This document shows, in pieces, positions 35,565-48,100 of a DNA stretch of 64,000 nt. Position numbers and translations under genes: made by a program. Each line of letters starts with the position of its first letter. Position 1 is the stretch's first letter. This DNA is from Coniferiporia sulphurascens. Taxonomy: Eukaryota; Basidiomycota; Agaricomycetes; Hymenochaetales; Hymenochaetaceae. A model generated the notes under the pieces. That model saw nothing but the letters and a program-made list of their open reading frames with translations, made no database searches and had not been told where the DNA came from. Where the stretch lies: assembly GCA_002794785.1 (NCBI GenBank), contig NBBA01000021.1:496001-560000 (forward strand), in the 5' to 3' direction.

Positions 35565-37750
35565 TCAATCGAAGACGGAGCAGCCAAATGACGGGTTCCC
35601 CTCTCGCGTGAAGGTGACGATGTGGTCTAAATTAGTTTTTTTTTTTTTTCGATTTAGGGGAGAGAAGCAAAGAAGCAACGAGTAAGCGAGGGTAGTGGGA
35701 CGTGCGTGGCGGCGCTGACTCAGGGTTGGGTTGCTCACCTCCGAGAGAACGGGTAGTGAACCCGATTTCACAATACGAGCTAGAAGAGAAGTGGAGAAAG
35801 ACCTTAATCAGTGCCTCACATTTTTTACGAATTGAGAGTCCGTGTCACGCTCACTAGTAATCTGCACAGGAAGGGGGGGAATAAGAGCGTGTATAAGTAA
35901 TTGCTTGAGTAACAGTTATCGAAACACGACATATGGTAAGAGCTTACAGATCCACTTGCGCTTGAAGACCTCGATCTCGGAGCGTCCGTTCTCGCCCGCC
36001 ATGACCTCCGGGTACTCCTCCCTCAGCGCCGGCTCAACGACGTCGTCAAAGTGCGCGACGAAGCGCCGCCTCCACTCGCGCAGCGTGCGTGCGTAGTGTG
36101 GCCCGATGTTTGACACAGAGTCGACGACGAGCCGGCCCTGAGAGCCCGAGGCGAGCGTTTGGATCAGCAGTGAGAGCGAGGGGAGGATGCCCCCCGGGAA
36201 GACTGAATTTGCAGTTAGATTCGGTGGAGACGAAAAGTGAGAGATTTAAACCGCTTACTCTGTAAGTTAGAGCAATGGTTAGTTTTAAAAGGGGCTACTA
36301 ATAATGATTTTAGGTGGACAGAACACACACCCATTTTCGGATGAAGTCCACTTCGTTGACGTATCTCTCGAACCCTGGTACATTGCCCGGTTCAGAGCGG
36401 CGAGAATTGACAGATTTTCAGTGCTTACTGGCTTCCGGTATAGTGATGCCCTGCACAACGCCGACTCCAACGTCAGGTTTCAGTGCCCAATCAATCACGC
36501 GCCAATATCCTTCGAGGAATTCCAGCCCGACAGCCTCGACCATCTCTACGCTCACGACACGATCGAAGCTCCCAGCCCACTCTCCCGGCATTGCGCGGTA
36601 GTCCAGCAAGTGCACCGTCACGCGATCAGCGACGTCTACCCCCGCCTCTGCGATGCGCGCTCGTGCGAGCGCCTGCTGATGCACAGACAGAGTGAGCGTA
36701 TCGACGGTCGTCTCCGGGAAACGTGACGCGATGCGCACGGCCATTGAGCCCCACCCCGAGCCAATTTCAAGAACGCGCTGGCCTGGCGCAATACGCGCGC
36801 GGGAGATAATGTGGTCGAGTTTGCGTAGCTGCGCTTCGTAGAGCTCGTCAGGCGCATCAGCCAGCGGCTCGTTAGTGGGCGTCGGCGTCGGTGTCGGCAG
36901 GCCGGTCCTCGTTACACTTTTTTCGGTGGATATTTGTGTCGGAAATGGACGTTGCAGATCGCCGTCTAAGTTTTCGAAAATAGCGCAAGAGTACGTCATA
37001 TCTTCAGATAGGAACCCCGCGAACATCTTGTTCGATATATCGTAGTGTGCGGAGATGTTCGAGCGCGAGTTGCTCAACGTGTTCAAGAAACGCGTTGATG
37101 TGAGCTTTTGTGGGAGGGAGAACAGATACGAGAGCCTCGAGTCTAAATTTTGAAGCCTCGCGCGATTTCGAAGAAATATCTATTCAATGAGCATATATGA
37201 GTAAGACTATGAGGACGATGGACGAGGAAGGCAGCTACCGAAAACGTGGACACCAGATCGTCACACTCGACTTCACCGTACATGTACGCCTCAGCAAAGC
37301 CGAGGTCTCCCATAGTGCACAGGCGAATCCAAAACGCGTCACGAAGGACACGTAGCTCTGCCGTCGAGCCCGAGTGGTCATCGTAGGGCTTAGCTGGGAA
37401 AGTATATGTGTTCGAGGAAGACACGATACGTAGTCTCCCCTCGGTCATGTTCTGCAAAACACTGGTTCATGTTAGCCTCGGAGATATTGAGACATGGCGG
37501 TAAGACAAGATGTATAGTTCTCATTACACCGTTCAAGCTCCCCTTGAGAACTCGAAAGGCAGGCGTTTTGGGCGAAATAATCGTTCAGAACGTCAACTCA
37601 CGAGACAACAGCAGCTTCTGCCAGTCTTGCGGCAGGGGCCATTAGGGCCACTCTGAAGGCGCCTTCCTGAATGCGCTGCCATGCCTTGTCGACCAGACCA
37701 GTGATCGAAAATGGGTGTTTAGCGGGGGTGTTGAGGAGCTGCTCGGACAT
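35565..37750 (-). CDS. Cyclopropane-fatty-acid-synthase-like SAM methyltransferase
   Basis: The start at 37750 reads MSEQLLNTPAKHPFSITGLV. The conserved N-terminal domain follows (TMGDLGFAEAYMYGEVECDD), then NISAHYDISNKMFAGFLSED and the SAM-binding motif VLEIGSGWGSMAVRIASRFP, then VSVEMVEAVGLEFLEGYWRV and RFERYVNEVDFIRKW, with GGILPSLSLLIQTLASGSQG before the last helices. The C-terminus WIYYYSYCEIGFTTRSLGDH is rebuilt only with a 7-nt exon at 35855-35861 between two short introns; the stop is at 35565. The family transfers a methylene or methyl group from S-adenosylmethionine to unsaturated acyl chains of phospholipids. Length and motifs are complete, so the enzyme should be active. Confidence 0.88.
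35855..35861 (-). other. 7-nt microexon of the CFA-synthase-like gene
   Basis: On the minus strand the 7-base exon ATTACTA is flanked by TGTGCAG upstream and GTGAGC downstream. It completes codons split over both introns (ATC-T|AT-TAC-TA|C-TCG) to give I-Y-Y-Y-S, the residues expected in this family. Without it neither frame nor protein continues. Confidence 0.8.
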
Positions 37751-40281
37751 GGTTGTGGTTGAGGTGTGCTGGTGGACGATAGCGGCGGCGATGACGGGGA
37801 GATGGCAGGAAGAAAGCAGGGAAGATGGTACCGACGTTTCTCATGGCGATGGCGACGACGGGAATTTGAAGGGACTGGTACCGCCAGGGCCTGTGTGTCG
37901 TCGATCCGCGGTCGCGATGAATCGCCAGGCACGTGCTCGCGACGCCGGCGATCTTGGATCACGTGACCAAGGCGGCACCCTTCCGTCGGGTCAGTCCGAG
38001 CCTCTTCTCTCTTCCCTTCCTTCATGGACTCTGAACCCAAGGCCCTTCCATCTCGCCGACAGACACGTATGGCTGATAATAACGTCTCACGTTGTCAGTT
38101 GCAGTCTCGTTTTATTTTGGGTTCAAAATGATTCGGAACTGCCGCTCCTGGAATTGCCCAATTACAAGCCGATAATGGGTGCAAATGACCCCGGTTATCC
38201 AACTCGTATCATGAAGAAATTGAAATTTCGGATGTAATCAATCGCTTTATGGCAGCCCTCTTGATGTGCTCCCGAAAACGCTAGGACTTTAGACGTCATA
38301 AAGCATCATATTGTCTACGGAGCACGCCTTAGCAGAAATAAACCCGACCATAGAGGCGAGCGCACGTCACATTAAAGGTAAAGATCTTGCTACTTCACCA
38401 CTGACAACATCGCATGACCGCCCTGAGGTTTTACTACGGTTTCTGATCTAGCTTGTGATTCGTCCGTGATGGTATGGAAGCGGCTTGGTTCTTGACGAAC
38501 AGTTCAACGCTCACATGATGGGTGATTGAATATGAACGAGCTAAAATAATACCCTGATGGTACTGTCACGGTCGTATTTGTTGTGATTGCACCCATTGGT
38601 CGCCAGTCACACGAGTGCATGTCGCCCGTAACTTCGACACGTTGAAATAACATCGCCACCCGAGCCATCGCGGGGATAGTATCGCCTATCCTGGGACGAT
38701 GGCGCGTAACAGCTCAGGGAAGAACCACATAGCTACGAGTACGATAGCTGCTATCGCGACCTTTTCCTTGGAAATAGGGCCTTAGCGAGTGGACAGTGTG
38801 TGCATCCCCGCCTAAGGTGTGGGTTTCTGGCATTTACGCCGCCCTATCCGAATGTGGTTTGTACAAGGTCTGTAGCGATAGCACCTAGAGCCGAGCGTAC
38901 TCAACGGAGTCGTGGGAATATTTGCGTGGGCGCATTTAGCACTTAGCGGAGATAATGAGCAAAGGAGCGGGCCTGACTGCATACACGTAGCATTGAGGTA
39001 GTTCTAACGCTGCTTACCGTGACTGGTCGTCAGGTAACTTAGAAACACGAGACTGTGGTTTTGATTCCTGCTGGTTTATAGTTTTTGAGTTTGAATCAGT
39101 GGTCCTGATTCGTTAAGGACAATAGAAGCACAGTGCACCTACCTCACAGATCTCGTGCATAATCTAAAAGTATGCGGAGGGATGCTTAATCTGCTTCACA
39201 GCAGGCATGCTCCGATGCGGACATTAATGTATATTTCGGCGACCTTGAGTGTGGTAGATCCTGAACGGAACTACCGTAGGGTCAGCCTAGAAACGGGGAT
39301 ATATTCCCGCGGCCAACGGAGTATCCGTTGTTGAAGGTAATTAATGGAAAGCAGCGATGAACTTGGGACATAACCCGTGAGACACTGGCACGAGCTAAAG
39401 AAGCCACGACTCAGCAGCCACAAGTTCCACAAAAGGAGAAGTTCATTTCACCCGGGCGTTGAAGACCGAGCCGGAATTAAAAGAGCTCGCTGATACTTTA
39501 TGTAAGCCTCTCGAATGTCGTAAGTAGGGAATCACATTAATTATGGTCGTTCTGAACTGAAGTGAGTTACGCACCGGTATCTACATACGGAGCAAGCAAA
39601 ATACCTAAGATAATTGAGAGAGCTTGACCCAAAGAAAACATGACATGCTACAGCACCCACTGCTTCCCCTTTGTAACTTACCAGAGCCCCTCGCACTTGT
39701 CTTGCATTTTCGGAAAGAAGACGTAATACCTCCTATGCATACGCGAAATAATATAATATGTGCGAGAAGCGCGCTCTTAAGTTAAAGCCGGAAAGAGCTC
39801 GCGATGTTATTTCCCACAGTACTACAGGCATATATCCTGTGTTTCTCGTACTGATCAGCAGGAACAAGGAACGGGGAACTCATGAGTGCTAAGAGTATGA
39901 TACTTATGCCATGCTCCGTCGTAGAGGAGATGATATTAATGTGCCAGACGAGCCAATATGTGCAAAAGAAGTCAGGTCGTGCCAGGTCACCCGCCTTTAC
40001 CAACTCTCTAAGTATTCCGCAGATCCCACGGACGCCAACTGGTGTAATTAAGGACATCCTGCTACGATACGTATTTCCGCAGCCAGCGTTAGGATTATTG
40101 CAGCTCGAACGGGCATTTGTTTACTTGTTCTGCGGCGTTACAAACCGAAATTACTGTAATTAGTGACGCCACGTGAGAGTCCGTACAGGGCGCGTCTGGC
40201 ACGGTACCAATATTCATTATAACTTGTCCTCTTGCCACCATCTCGTCGTCTTTCCAGTCGACAGCACCGACGCCCCGTTCA
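37751..40281. other. Intergenic, no gene supported
   Basis: 2.5 kb with only short frames. 37751-38060 should hold the promoter of the methyltransferase, and 40150-40281 that of the E3 ligase. No repeat shared with other parts of the window was noticed, and no transposon termini were found. Confidence 0.4.
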
Positions 40282-42892
40282 ATGTCGGCGGCCCACATTC
40301 CGTCGACTATACTTGATAATTTGCTCAATACCAACAACTCCAGCTCGCCCCAACCAGGTACCCCAAGCCGTTCTGCCGACTCGTCGGCTACCGGTGCATT
40401 GTCGCACAAGAGACCTGCGTCCCCTGGCCTGGACGAAGACAACACAAGCAGAAAGAGAATGAAGGAGGACAGGAGCGTTGCTGGCGACGAGCTGACCGGA
40501 GGGGACATGCCCCATGCAATCGATGGTCACGCTTTGGCCGAGGACCTGGCTCAGGAGCTCCAATGCGGTTGCTGCTCCGAACTCGTGTACAAGCCAGTGG
40601 TCGTGGCTCCGTGCGAGCATTTCTTCTGTGGGAGGTACGACGGTCTAGATTCGTTCATTCAATCACTGATCATTCATTGTTCGCAGCTGCTGCACGCTCT
40701 GGATCAAAGTGAGCCACCTTTGAGATAACACTAGTAACGCTTGACATTTAAGCTTCCGGATAGAATGGAGGGACAAATTGTCCAGCATGCAGAGGCGCAT
40801 CGTCTAATGTAACACCGTCGCGGGCGCTGCAATCTATGGTCGACGTCTTGCTGCGGGCAGCGCCTCATCGGCAGCGGACCGAGCGTGAGCGCATGCAAGC
40901 GGATGAGATCTATCCTAGCCTACGTGCTTTTAGAGTAAGCGCGCTGCGCTGCAACCACGAGCCCGACTCTGACGTTACAACGTGTGTAGATCCCGGCACC
41001 GAGAGAACCGTCTCCAGAACCCACTATCCCCGCCAACACCGATTTCATGCAGCCGTGCCCGCACTGCGCTCCGAACAACAGCTTTAACTGGACGTGCCCG
41101 CAGCCAATTTCAGACCCAAACACAGACACAGAAAATGCGTGGCACATAAATGATGGGACGCCGCCTGGGCACGGCTTCTGCGGCAACTGGTGAGTAACCC
41201 CCCCCTTCTCCCCTTATACGTCATCAGGTCACGCGTGCTGATGATGATTTTCGCTCAGCGAGGTCCTCCTCGCGCTGCAGGCGCCTTCGACGACACGTTG
41301 TGATTTCTGCCAAGTCTCGTTTTGCGGGATCAATGTTCAGGGGCGATGTATCGCGCTTGGAATCGCCATGCAGAACCCGCATGGAATGGCTGATGTCGGT
41401 GACTTGATCCAGAGCGCCGAGGTGTACGACTGCTTTGACGGAAACACCGTTGAGGTCGAATTCATGATTGAATACATGACAGCTCATGGGCTCTCGCCGA
41501 GACACATATATCGCCAGGTAAGTGGGGTGTTATATCGGACTTAGTCTTATATTTATGCAACACGCAGATCGCGGCACACATTCAATCACAGCCAGGTGGC
41601 TTTCAGCCACTTATCGACCAGGAAATTTTCATGGATATGCACGCTGTGTCAGGCGGTGTGGATCCTGACCCAAGCGCACCGCGGCGGTTTATCTGTCGAC
41701 CGTGTGCGACAGAGGTCTTCCTATATGGGCTGCGTGATTGGTGGATACGTGAGCGCGGGAGAGCAGTACGGGAGGGCTCACTTGCACGGAGAAGAGATTG
41801 TCCGCAGGGGAGGTCCTGTGGAAACATACACGACATTGGTCAGTGATTTTCAGAACAACAATGGGCGAATATTTATCATTCTCTATTTGATAGCTCATGC
41901 GAGGGAGTGTGAGCTACCTCTGGTTTTCATGTTCTGTTCTTGACGTATAACCTGACCCTCTGTTCCCAGTTAACCATATTATTGGTCCTTCAGAAACGAC
42001 TGCAATAGAGGCACTTGTGCCACAGTTGAGCGGGAGCACTTCAAGTTCTGTAAGCTCCGGCACCGCTACAGGCCTGCCTTTGCACTCTTCAATAGATTTC
42101 TCGTCTTCGCTCCGTGTTGAGCGTGGAATCCCTATCGAGCATAGTTTTCCCAGTGTACCCACCGGCGCACTTCCGGGAATGAGCGGGTCCAGCGTCTCGC
42201 TTCCACCGTTTTCAGCCCTGCAGTTACCGGGCTCGATTCCAGCGCATTCGATTCCGTTATTCATGCGGATGGGCAATGTTGATCATGGATTTAGTGATAC
42301 TGAGGAGCATATAATCATCAACGCCGCACCGCACATAGAGCACCACCCTACAATTTCCGCAGACAGCCGCATACATGAGCAGAATAGGAACTTTGATGTG
42401 GACGTCAATGCGGAGGATAACGACGAAGACCAGCACGCGGAGCCGTCCTCATCGCAGTCGCAGCGTGCTGTCGAAGCGCACCTAGCCGCGGCGATGCTCG
42501 CCGGCTACGAGTCCGAACCTGATTCCGACATAGAGCGTGCGCTGCACGATGCGGACTCGGGCAAGAGGATGATTGATACCGACGAGGACGCACAGTCGGA
42601 GGCGTGCCTCGTTTCTGCAGCGATTCAGACTGGGGCGGAGTTGCCGAGTGTCCGACGCGCGACCAGCCAGTCGAGTTTGGGCTCGAAGATGAACGTGGAT
42701 GTCGATGTCAGCGTCGTCGGTGCGGAGCATGCGCACGTGCCGTTCAGCAGCATCCACCCCGTTTCTGTGTCCGGCGCGTCTTCACCCTTTGGTCTGTTGT
42801 CGCCTGTGCCTAATCTGGACTTGCCGGAGGGCTCTGGCTCGGGGACGCGCGCACCACCTGCAGCACAAATGCATTTTGTCCAAGTTGAGTGA
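40282..42892 (+). CDS. RING-type E3 ubiquitin ligase, CHFR-like cysteine-rich domain
   Basis: The start at 40282 gives MSAAHIPSTILDNLL. The RING finger is split over exons: LQCGCCSELVYKPVVVAPCE, HFFCG, SCCTLWIK, NGGTNCPACRGASSNVTPSR; frame and cysteine spacing agree. A second zinc-binding cysteine/histidine region follows (MQPCPHCAPNNSFNWTCPQP, GHGFCGNCEVLLALQAPSTT, RCDFCQVSFCGINVQGRC) and resembles the zf-CRD of the mitotic checkpoint ligase CHFR. The C-terminal 300 residues are Ser/acidic and disordered, ending FVQVE at 42892. No FHA domain, present in animal CHFR, is seen. It probably transfers ubiquitin with an E2 partner; the substrate is unknown. Confidence 0.8.
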
Positions 42893-43921
42893 GGAGGCGC
42901 GTCAAGACCCAATCGGCATTAGGATTCTCCAAGGATTTACAGTAGGGCAGCTTCCTACAGCCCTGCTCTTTTCTCGTTTCCCTCAAACAAATGCACCAGC
43001 GATGAATTTGGTATTTGGTATACCGCTGCTATCTATGCTTAAATGTCGTATGTCCGTATGACTCCGTTTCATATCTTCTCGCCCCGCAGCTTCGTTATGA
43101 CTCATATTTCCCCCCCTCCCCTCTTGATATTTCCCTCGTTTCACCCTTTCTGCTCTTTCTCCTCACTATGGCGTGTAACACGCCATGTACAGATATCAGC
43201 ACGGATCGTTCCCCTTTTTTTCTCTTACATCCCCATCCCCATCGCCACCTTCATCGCCATACGTTTCCCTCGCTTCCTTCCTTCCTTCCCCGTACCCCGG
43301 TCCCGCATCGCATCGTAGTCTATATATTTAATATCCCATGGATATCCACGCTTTACTAGGGTACAACAGAACCAAGACGCCCGGCTTCCATCCATCATCC
43401 CGCCTTATGCCTTTCGTCTCGTCCCGTCTCGCCTCGCTCCCCCCCTTCAAGTTCTCCATCCTGATCTACTTAATATCCCACCACTTGTCCCTTCCATCCA
43501 CGACACTCCCACCCTCCCACCACCCCTGTCCCTGCCCCAGAATCTGAAGTTCCATAACTGACTCTCATGCCCTTCCCTCGTGTACATTAAATAGTCCAAT
43601 GGCAGTCCGAGTCTCTTTTATTCATCCGAGTCATATTCATGATTATGCTCTTGTTTCATTCGTGTGTACCTCTTCGTCCTTTTGGTCGTTGAGAGGTGAG
43701 GGGAGGTTTATATGCACGTACCAATATTAATATTGATGATCCCAAAGGCGAGGACGGAAAACCGTTGTTTGCAGAGGGGTCAGTCCGAGTCCGAGCCCGA
43801 GTCTGAGTCCGAGTCCGAATCCTACCCCCTTCCGCTCTTCGCAATATTAATATTATTTATCGGGCACAAAATCCACAAAAACGTCACGTACAGAGTCTCT
43901 ACACTTGCACGTATTTACAAG
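42893..43921. other. Intergenic, C/T-rich
   Basis: Strongly pyrimidine-rich sequence (43080-43540), probably in part the 3' UTR of the E3 ligase. It also holds a short (GAGTCC)-like run at 43780-43825. No gene supported. Confidence 0.4.
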
Positions 43922-43993
43922 TCCGATATGGTGTAACGGCTAACATTGCCGCCTTTCACGCGGCAGCTCGGGGTTCGATTCCCCGTATCGGAA
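43922..43993 (+). tRNA. tRNA-Glu (anticodon TTC)
   Basis: A 72-nt cloverleaf: acceptor stem TCCGATA/TATCGGA, D arm with GTGTAACGGCTAAC, anticodon arm with loop sequence CTTTCAC (anticodon TTC), and T arm GGGGTTCGATTCCCC. No intron. The sequence follows the standard eukaryotic tRNA-Glu pattern, with B-box GGTTCGATTCC. Confidence 0.95.
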
Positions 43994-45194
43994 TCAGACT
44001 ATTGTCTAGGGATTCATTTTTTTGGCTCTTACCTGTAAGGTTCCTTTTTTCTTCTTTCCTTTTTTCTTTCCTTTTTTCTTTCTTTTCCTTCTGAATGCTG
44101 TGTTGTAGATACAGACAGTCACGGTAGTGATGGTTTTGTGTTTCTGGCCTGTCTATGCTGGGTGTTTGGGCAGTCGTAGTCGTAGTCGTAGTCGTAGTCT
44201 GAGCCTGCCGCTGCCGCTGTTGGTCAGGACAGGACAGGGTAGGTCGAAAGTTATTAAAGCTTACAGTAAGCATAATAAATTCTCGGTGCTAGCGACGGAC
44301 GGACGGACTGGACGGATGGCGTTAGGCCCCCTCCCCCCCCAAAAAAAAAAAAACTCCTCCGAAAAGATAGGTAACATGCGTATAGATAAGACTCGGACTC
44401 GGATACGTACGTACATGTACAGTGTACAGTGCATGCTCAGACGCAGACGGACGTACGTACGTACGTCAGTACAGAACAGTACACAACAGAACAGTAGAGA
44501 CGTGGCGATTTTGGACCCGGGAGGGGCGAGCGGATGAATAGTAAATAGTAAATAGGAAATAGGAAATAGGAAATAGTGGATAACAAGCACAGCACAGCAC
44601 AGCACAGACGTCGTGCCAGTGACAGCGCGAAGGAAGGACTCGGATGGGAGCTGGCAGCCTCGGGACTCGGGACTCGGGGCTCGGATGGGCAGACAACAAC
44701 GACAACGACAACGACAATTAAAATTGATATTGATATCGAGATTCAGGCTTGGGAGCGAGCGAGCGTTTTGACATGCGGTAAAGGGGTAAGGGGTAAGGGG
44801 CAAGTAACGAAAGAAAGAGAGGGGGGGGGGGGGGGAGGATAGCGAGGTAGACTGGGAAAGAGAGAAAAAGAAAGAAAGAAAGAAACAAGAAACAAGAAAT
44901 AAGAAACAAGAAAGAGATTTCCCTTCGTACAACTAACCAACCAACCGCGCAAAACCATCAGGATCTTACAACAGCAACGACAAAAGCAGAAGTAGCAGTA
45001 ACAACAACAACAACAACAACAACGACGACGACGACGACAACAGAGTAAAAGAGACGAAAAAAGATATTGAAAATGAAAAACGATTACAGTTCCTTTTTTT
45101 TGTTTGTTTGAGATTTACGTTCTCGTCTCTGCAGGACTTCCAAGCTCCAACTCGCATCAGAGAGAGAGAGCGGCATGGGGGCGCGGGGGGGAAT
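43994..45194. repeat. Simple-sequence-rich intergenic region
   Basis: Holds (AGTCGT)n at 44172-44200, a poly-A run at 44340-44353, GTAC repeats near 44450, a G run at 44822-44835, GAAA repeats at 44865-44905 and (AAC)n/(GAC)n at 45000-45040. Open frames here follow the repeats and are not credible genes. Confidence 0.7.
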
Positions 45195-48100
45195 CTACAA
45201 CCCACCCCACCCCGCCAACCCCGCCCCGCCATACAGCCCCGACCCATCCTCAACCCACTCATTCGCCGCCCTCCTCCTCTCACTCGACCCACTCGACGTA
45301 ACACTCATCCTATCCCTGCCCGCGCCCATCCGCCCAGCAGAGAACTGCGCAGCCAGCCGCTCGCGCGCAAGCTGCTCCTCCAGCTTCCGCCGCCGCTTCT
45401 CCTCCGCCTTCGCCGCCTTCGCCGCCGCGCGCGCCTCGGCCGCCGCCTGCTTCGCGCTCTGCTTGTCGTGCGCCGCCGCCGGTGTGTGGATGGACGCGAC
45501 GGAGGAGAATGGCGAGAACGACGAGGTGGGCGAGAACGGGGCGGGTGCTGAGAGGGGCGGCGAGGACGGGTAGTCGCCCTGGGATTGGAATTGGGAAGGA
45601 GACATCGGGCCCGGGCTACCCGGCCACGCTCCCATCCCCATCCCTGCATCCGCAGGCGACGACTGATGCTTCTTCGTGCGTATGCGCGCGCGCGCAAAGA
45701 GCCCCCCTCCACTCGACGCCCGCGCGCTCGTGCGCCGCTCAGACGACGACCCCGAGCTCGTGAACCCCGAATGCGAATGCACGCTCGGCGCAAACGTCGA
45801 CACCGCCGGCGACGCTGGTACAGGCGGCGTCTTCTGCCCACCTGCGCCGCCGTCGTCCCTGTCCCCGCCGCCGACGATAGTCATCACCGGCGAACGCGAC
45901 CCCGCCCACCTGCCGCCTGCACTCGCGTCCGCATCGGGCAGCACAACAGTGACAGCGTCGCTCCCACTTCCATTTTGCCGTTGATACTGATGTTGCTGTT
46001 GGTACTGGCCAGAAACGAGCGACCGCCCACGCGTGAACCCGAACCCAGAGCCCGGGCCCGAGCCACGAACAGGAGAGCGCGACCTTGACGGCGAGCGCGA
46101 GCGCGCAACGCGCGCCTCCTCGCCCGACCAGCGCTCCTCGATCTTGTCCAGCAAGAACGGCGCGAACCCCGTCGGCGTCCCAGTCCCACCCAGTGCATGC
46201 GCATGTGTATGCGTGTCCGCAGGCGTCGGCAACGGCGGCGAGTCAGGCGTCAGCGGCGACGGTCGTCCACTCCCACTCCCATTCGAATTCCCGCTTCCGT
46301 TACTGTTGCCGCTGCCGCTGCCGTTCCCGGTCCACGCCGCGCCCCCGAACCCACCCGCGCCTCCAAGACCAAAGCTAAATCCCGGCGCAGACGCAGACGC
46401 AGGCCCGCGCACAGACAGCGTACTAAGGCTGCTAGCAGTCGACGACGAGAGCGACGGGCAATCGCTATCGCTCGGCGCCCCGCCGCTGCTCACCGAGCCC
46501 GAGCCCGAGAAGCCAAATCCACCGCGCCGAGACGGGTAGTGCAGCAGCGGCGTCGACGGCGAGCGCGGGGGCGACGTCGTCGTCGGCGAGGTGGCGCCCG
46601 CCGGGCCGAACGTGGATATGGACGCTGACGAGGCCGATTTAGTCAGCGCCGCCGACGTCGATGTCGATGCTGACGTTGACGTTGACGTAGAGGCAGAGGA
46701 CGTCGACGCAGACGTAAACGTAGATATAGATGCAGACGACGAAACCGGTACCGGGACCGAAGCATGCGCAGACGCCGACCCGGGCGCAGGAATCGCAAGG
46801 TCCGCAAGCGCAGAGTACGCACGCCGGCGCATCGGCGAGATCGCCACGTGCTCCTGCTCCGTCTCCTTCGGCGCAGACGCCTCGGGCCCGCTCCCCGCGC
46901 GTCCACGCACAGGCAGCGTCAGCGTCAACGGCTTCATCGAAGCAGGCCTGCAATCCGAGTCCTCCGCACTGCTCAGATCGTCTTCCCGCCCGCGCTCGCG
47001 CCCCGATGTATACGTATACGTATTCGCGTGCCTCAGCATAGGACGCGTCCCAGACCGACTCGCAGGCCGACTGCGCGGCTTCAGCGCAGGCATCGGCTTG
47101 AAGCACGGATCCGTACAGCTGTCCGGCACCGGCACCCCACCAACGCTCTCCTCCTCCTCAGCCCGCGCCCGCACGTCCGCCTCGCCCCACGCCTCGTCCG
47201 CAGCGTTCAGCGCAAGGTAGATACTGTCCATGCTGAGGTTCACCGAGCGCCGCGTGCGCCGCCGGGCGGCCCCCGCCGCTGCCCCTGTTGCCTCCAAAGG
47301 CGACGCAGTCGCAGTCGTAGTTGTTGATGCAGATGCAGATGCGGATGTAGAGGAAGGAGAGGTAGGCGTAGAAGCGAACGCACCCGCCGTAGGCGTCGCG
47401 CTCTCCGTGCGGCCAGGAGTGTTCGGACCAGGACCAAAATCAAAACCAAAATCAACGTCCGCGTCTCCATAAAAGCGCGGACGGCTCGCCGTGCTCCCGC
47501 GTCCCGACCCGGCCCCGGCCCCGGCACCGAACTCGACTCCAAATTCCCCCATCCCCGTATCTTCTTCTTCGTCGGGCTTAGCACCATTCTCCTGCACCGG
47601 TCCAAACCCAGACTCGCCCCCACCTCCAGACCCAGACCCCGAATATCCAACCGAGTAATTATTAAGCCCACGCACGTCCGACATCCCCCGCGACCGTATG
47701 CTTCCCCCTCCTCCCCCTCCACCGTCCCCGCTCCCTCCATTCCCGCGCGACGGGCCATTCCCATTCCCACCTCCACCTGGCCCACCCGGCCCACCAGGAC
47801 CAGGACCCGGCCCAGACCCAGCAGCAGAATTCCCCCTCGCCCGCCCCGTATTCCTCCTACTAGACGCCATAACCGCCTTCAGCGCCCGGATCTGCAGGCC
47901 CTGCGCCCCACACAGCGTCGCGACCTCGTACACGCCCACGCTCGTCGCCGGCGCCAGCGCCCTGTGCATCGCGTGCCGAACCACGCGCTCCAGCTCCGGC
48001 ATCCCGTACGCCGCGCCCAGCAGCAGCAGCTGCGATAACACGGCCGGCGCGTGCTGCAGCGGCGTGAGCAGCGTGTAGGTGTAGATGTATTGCAGGAAGG

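Noticed and set aside
46033..47327. Long plus-strand frames opposite the Kelch-BTB tail
   Set aside because: They are Arg/Pro-rich shadows of the GC-rich, low-complexity minus-strand exon.
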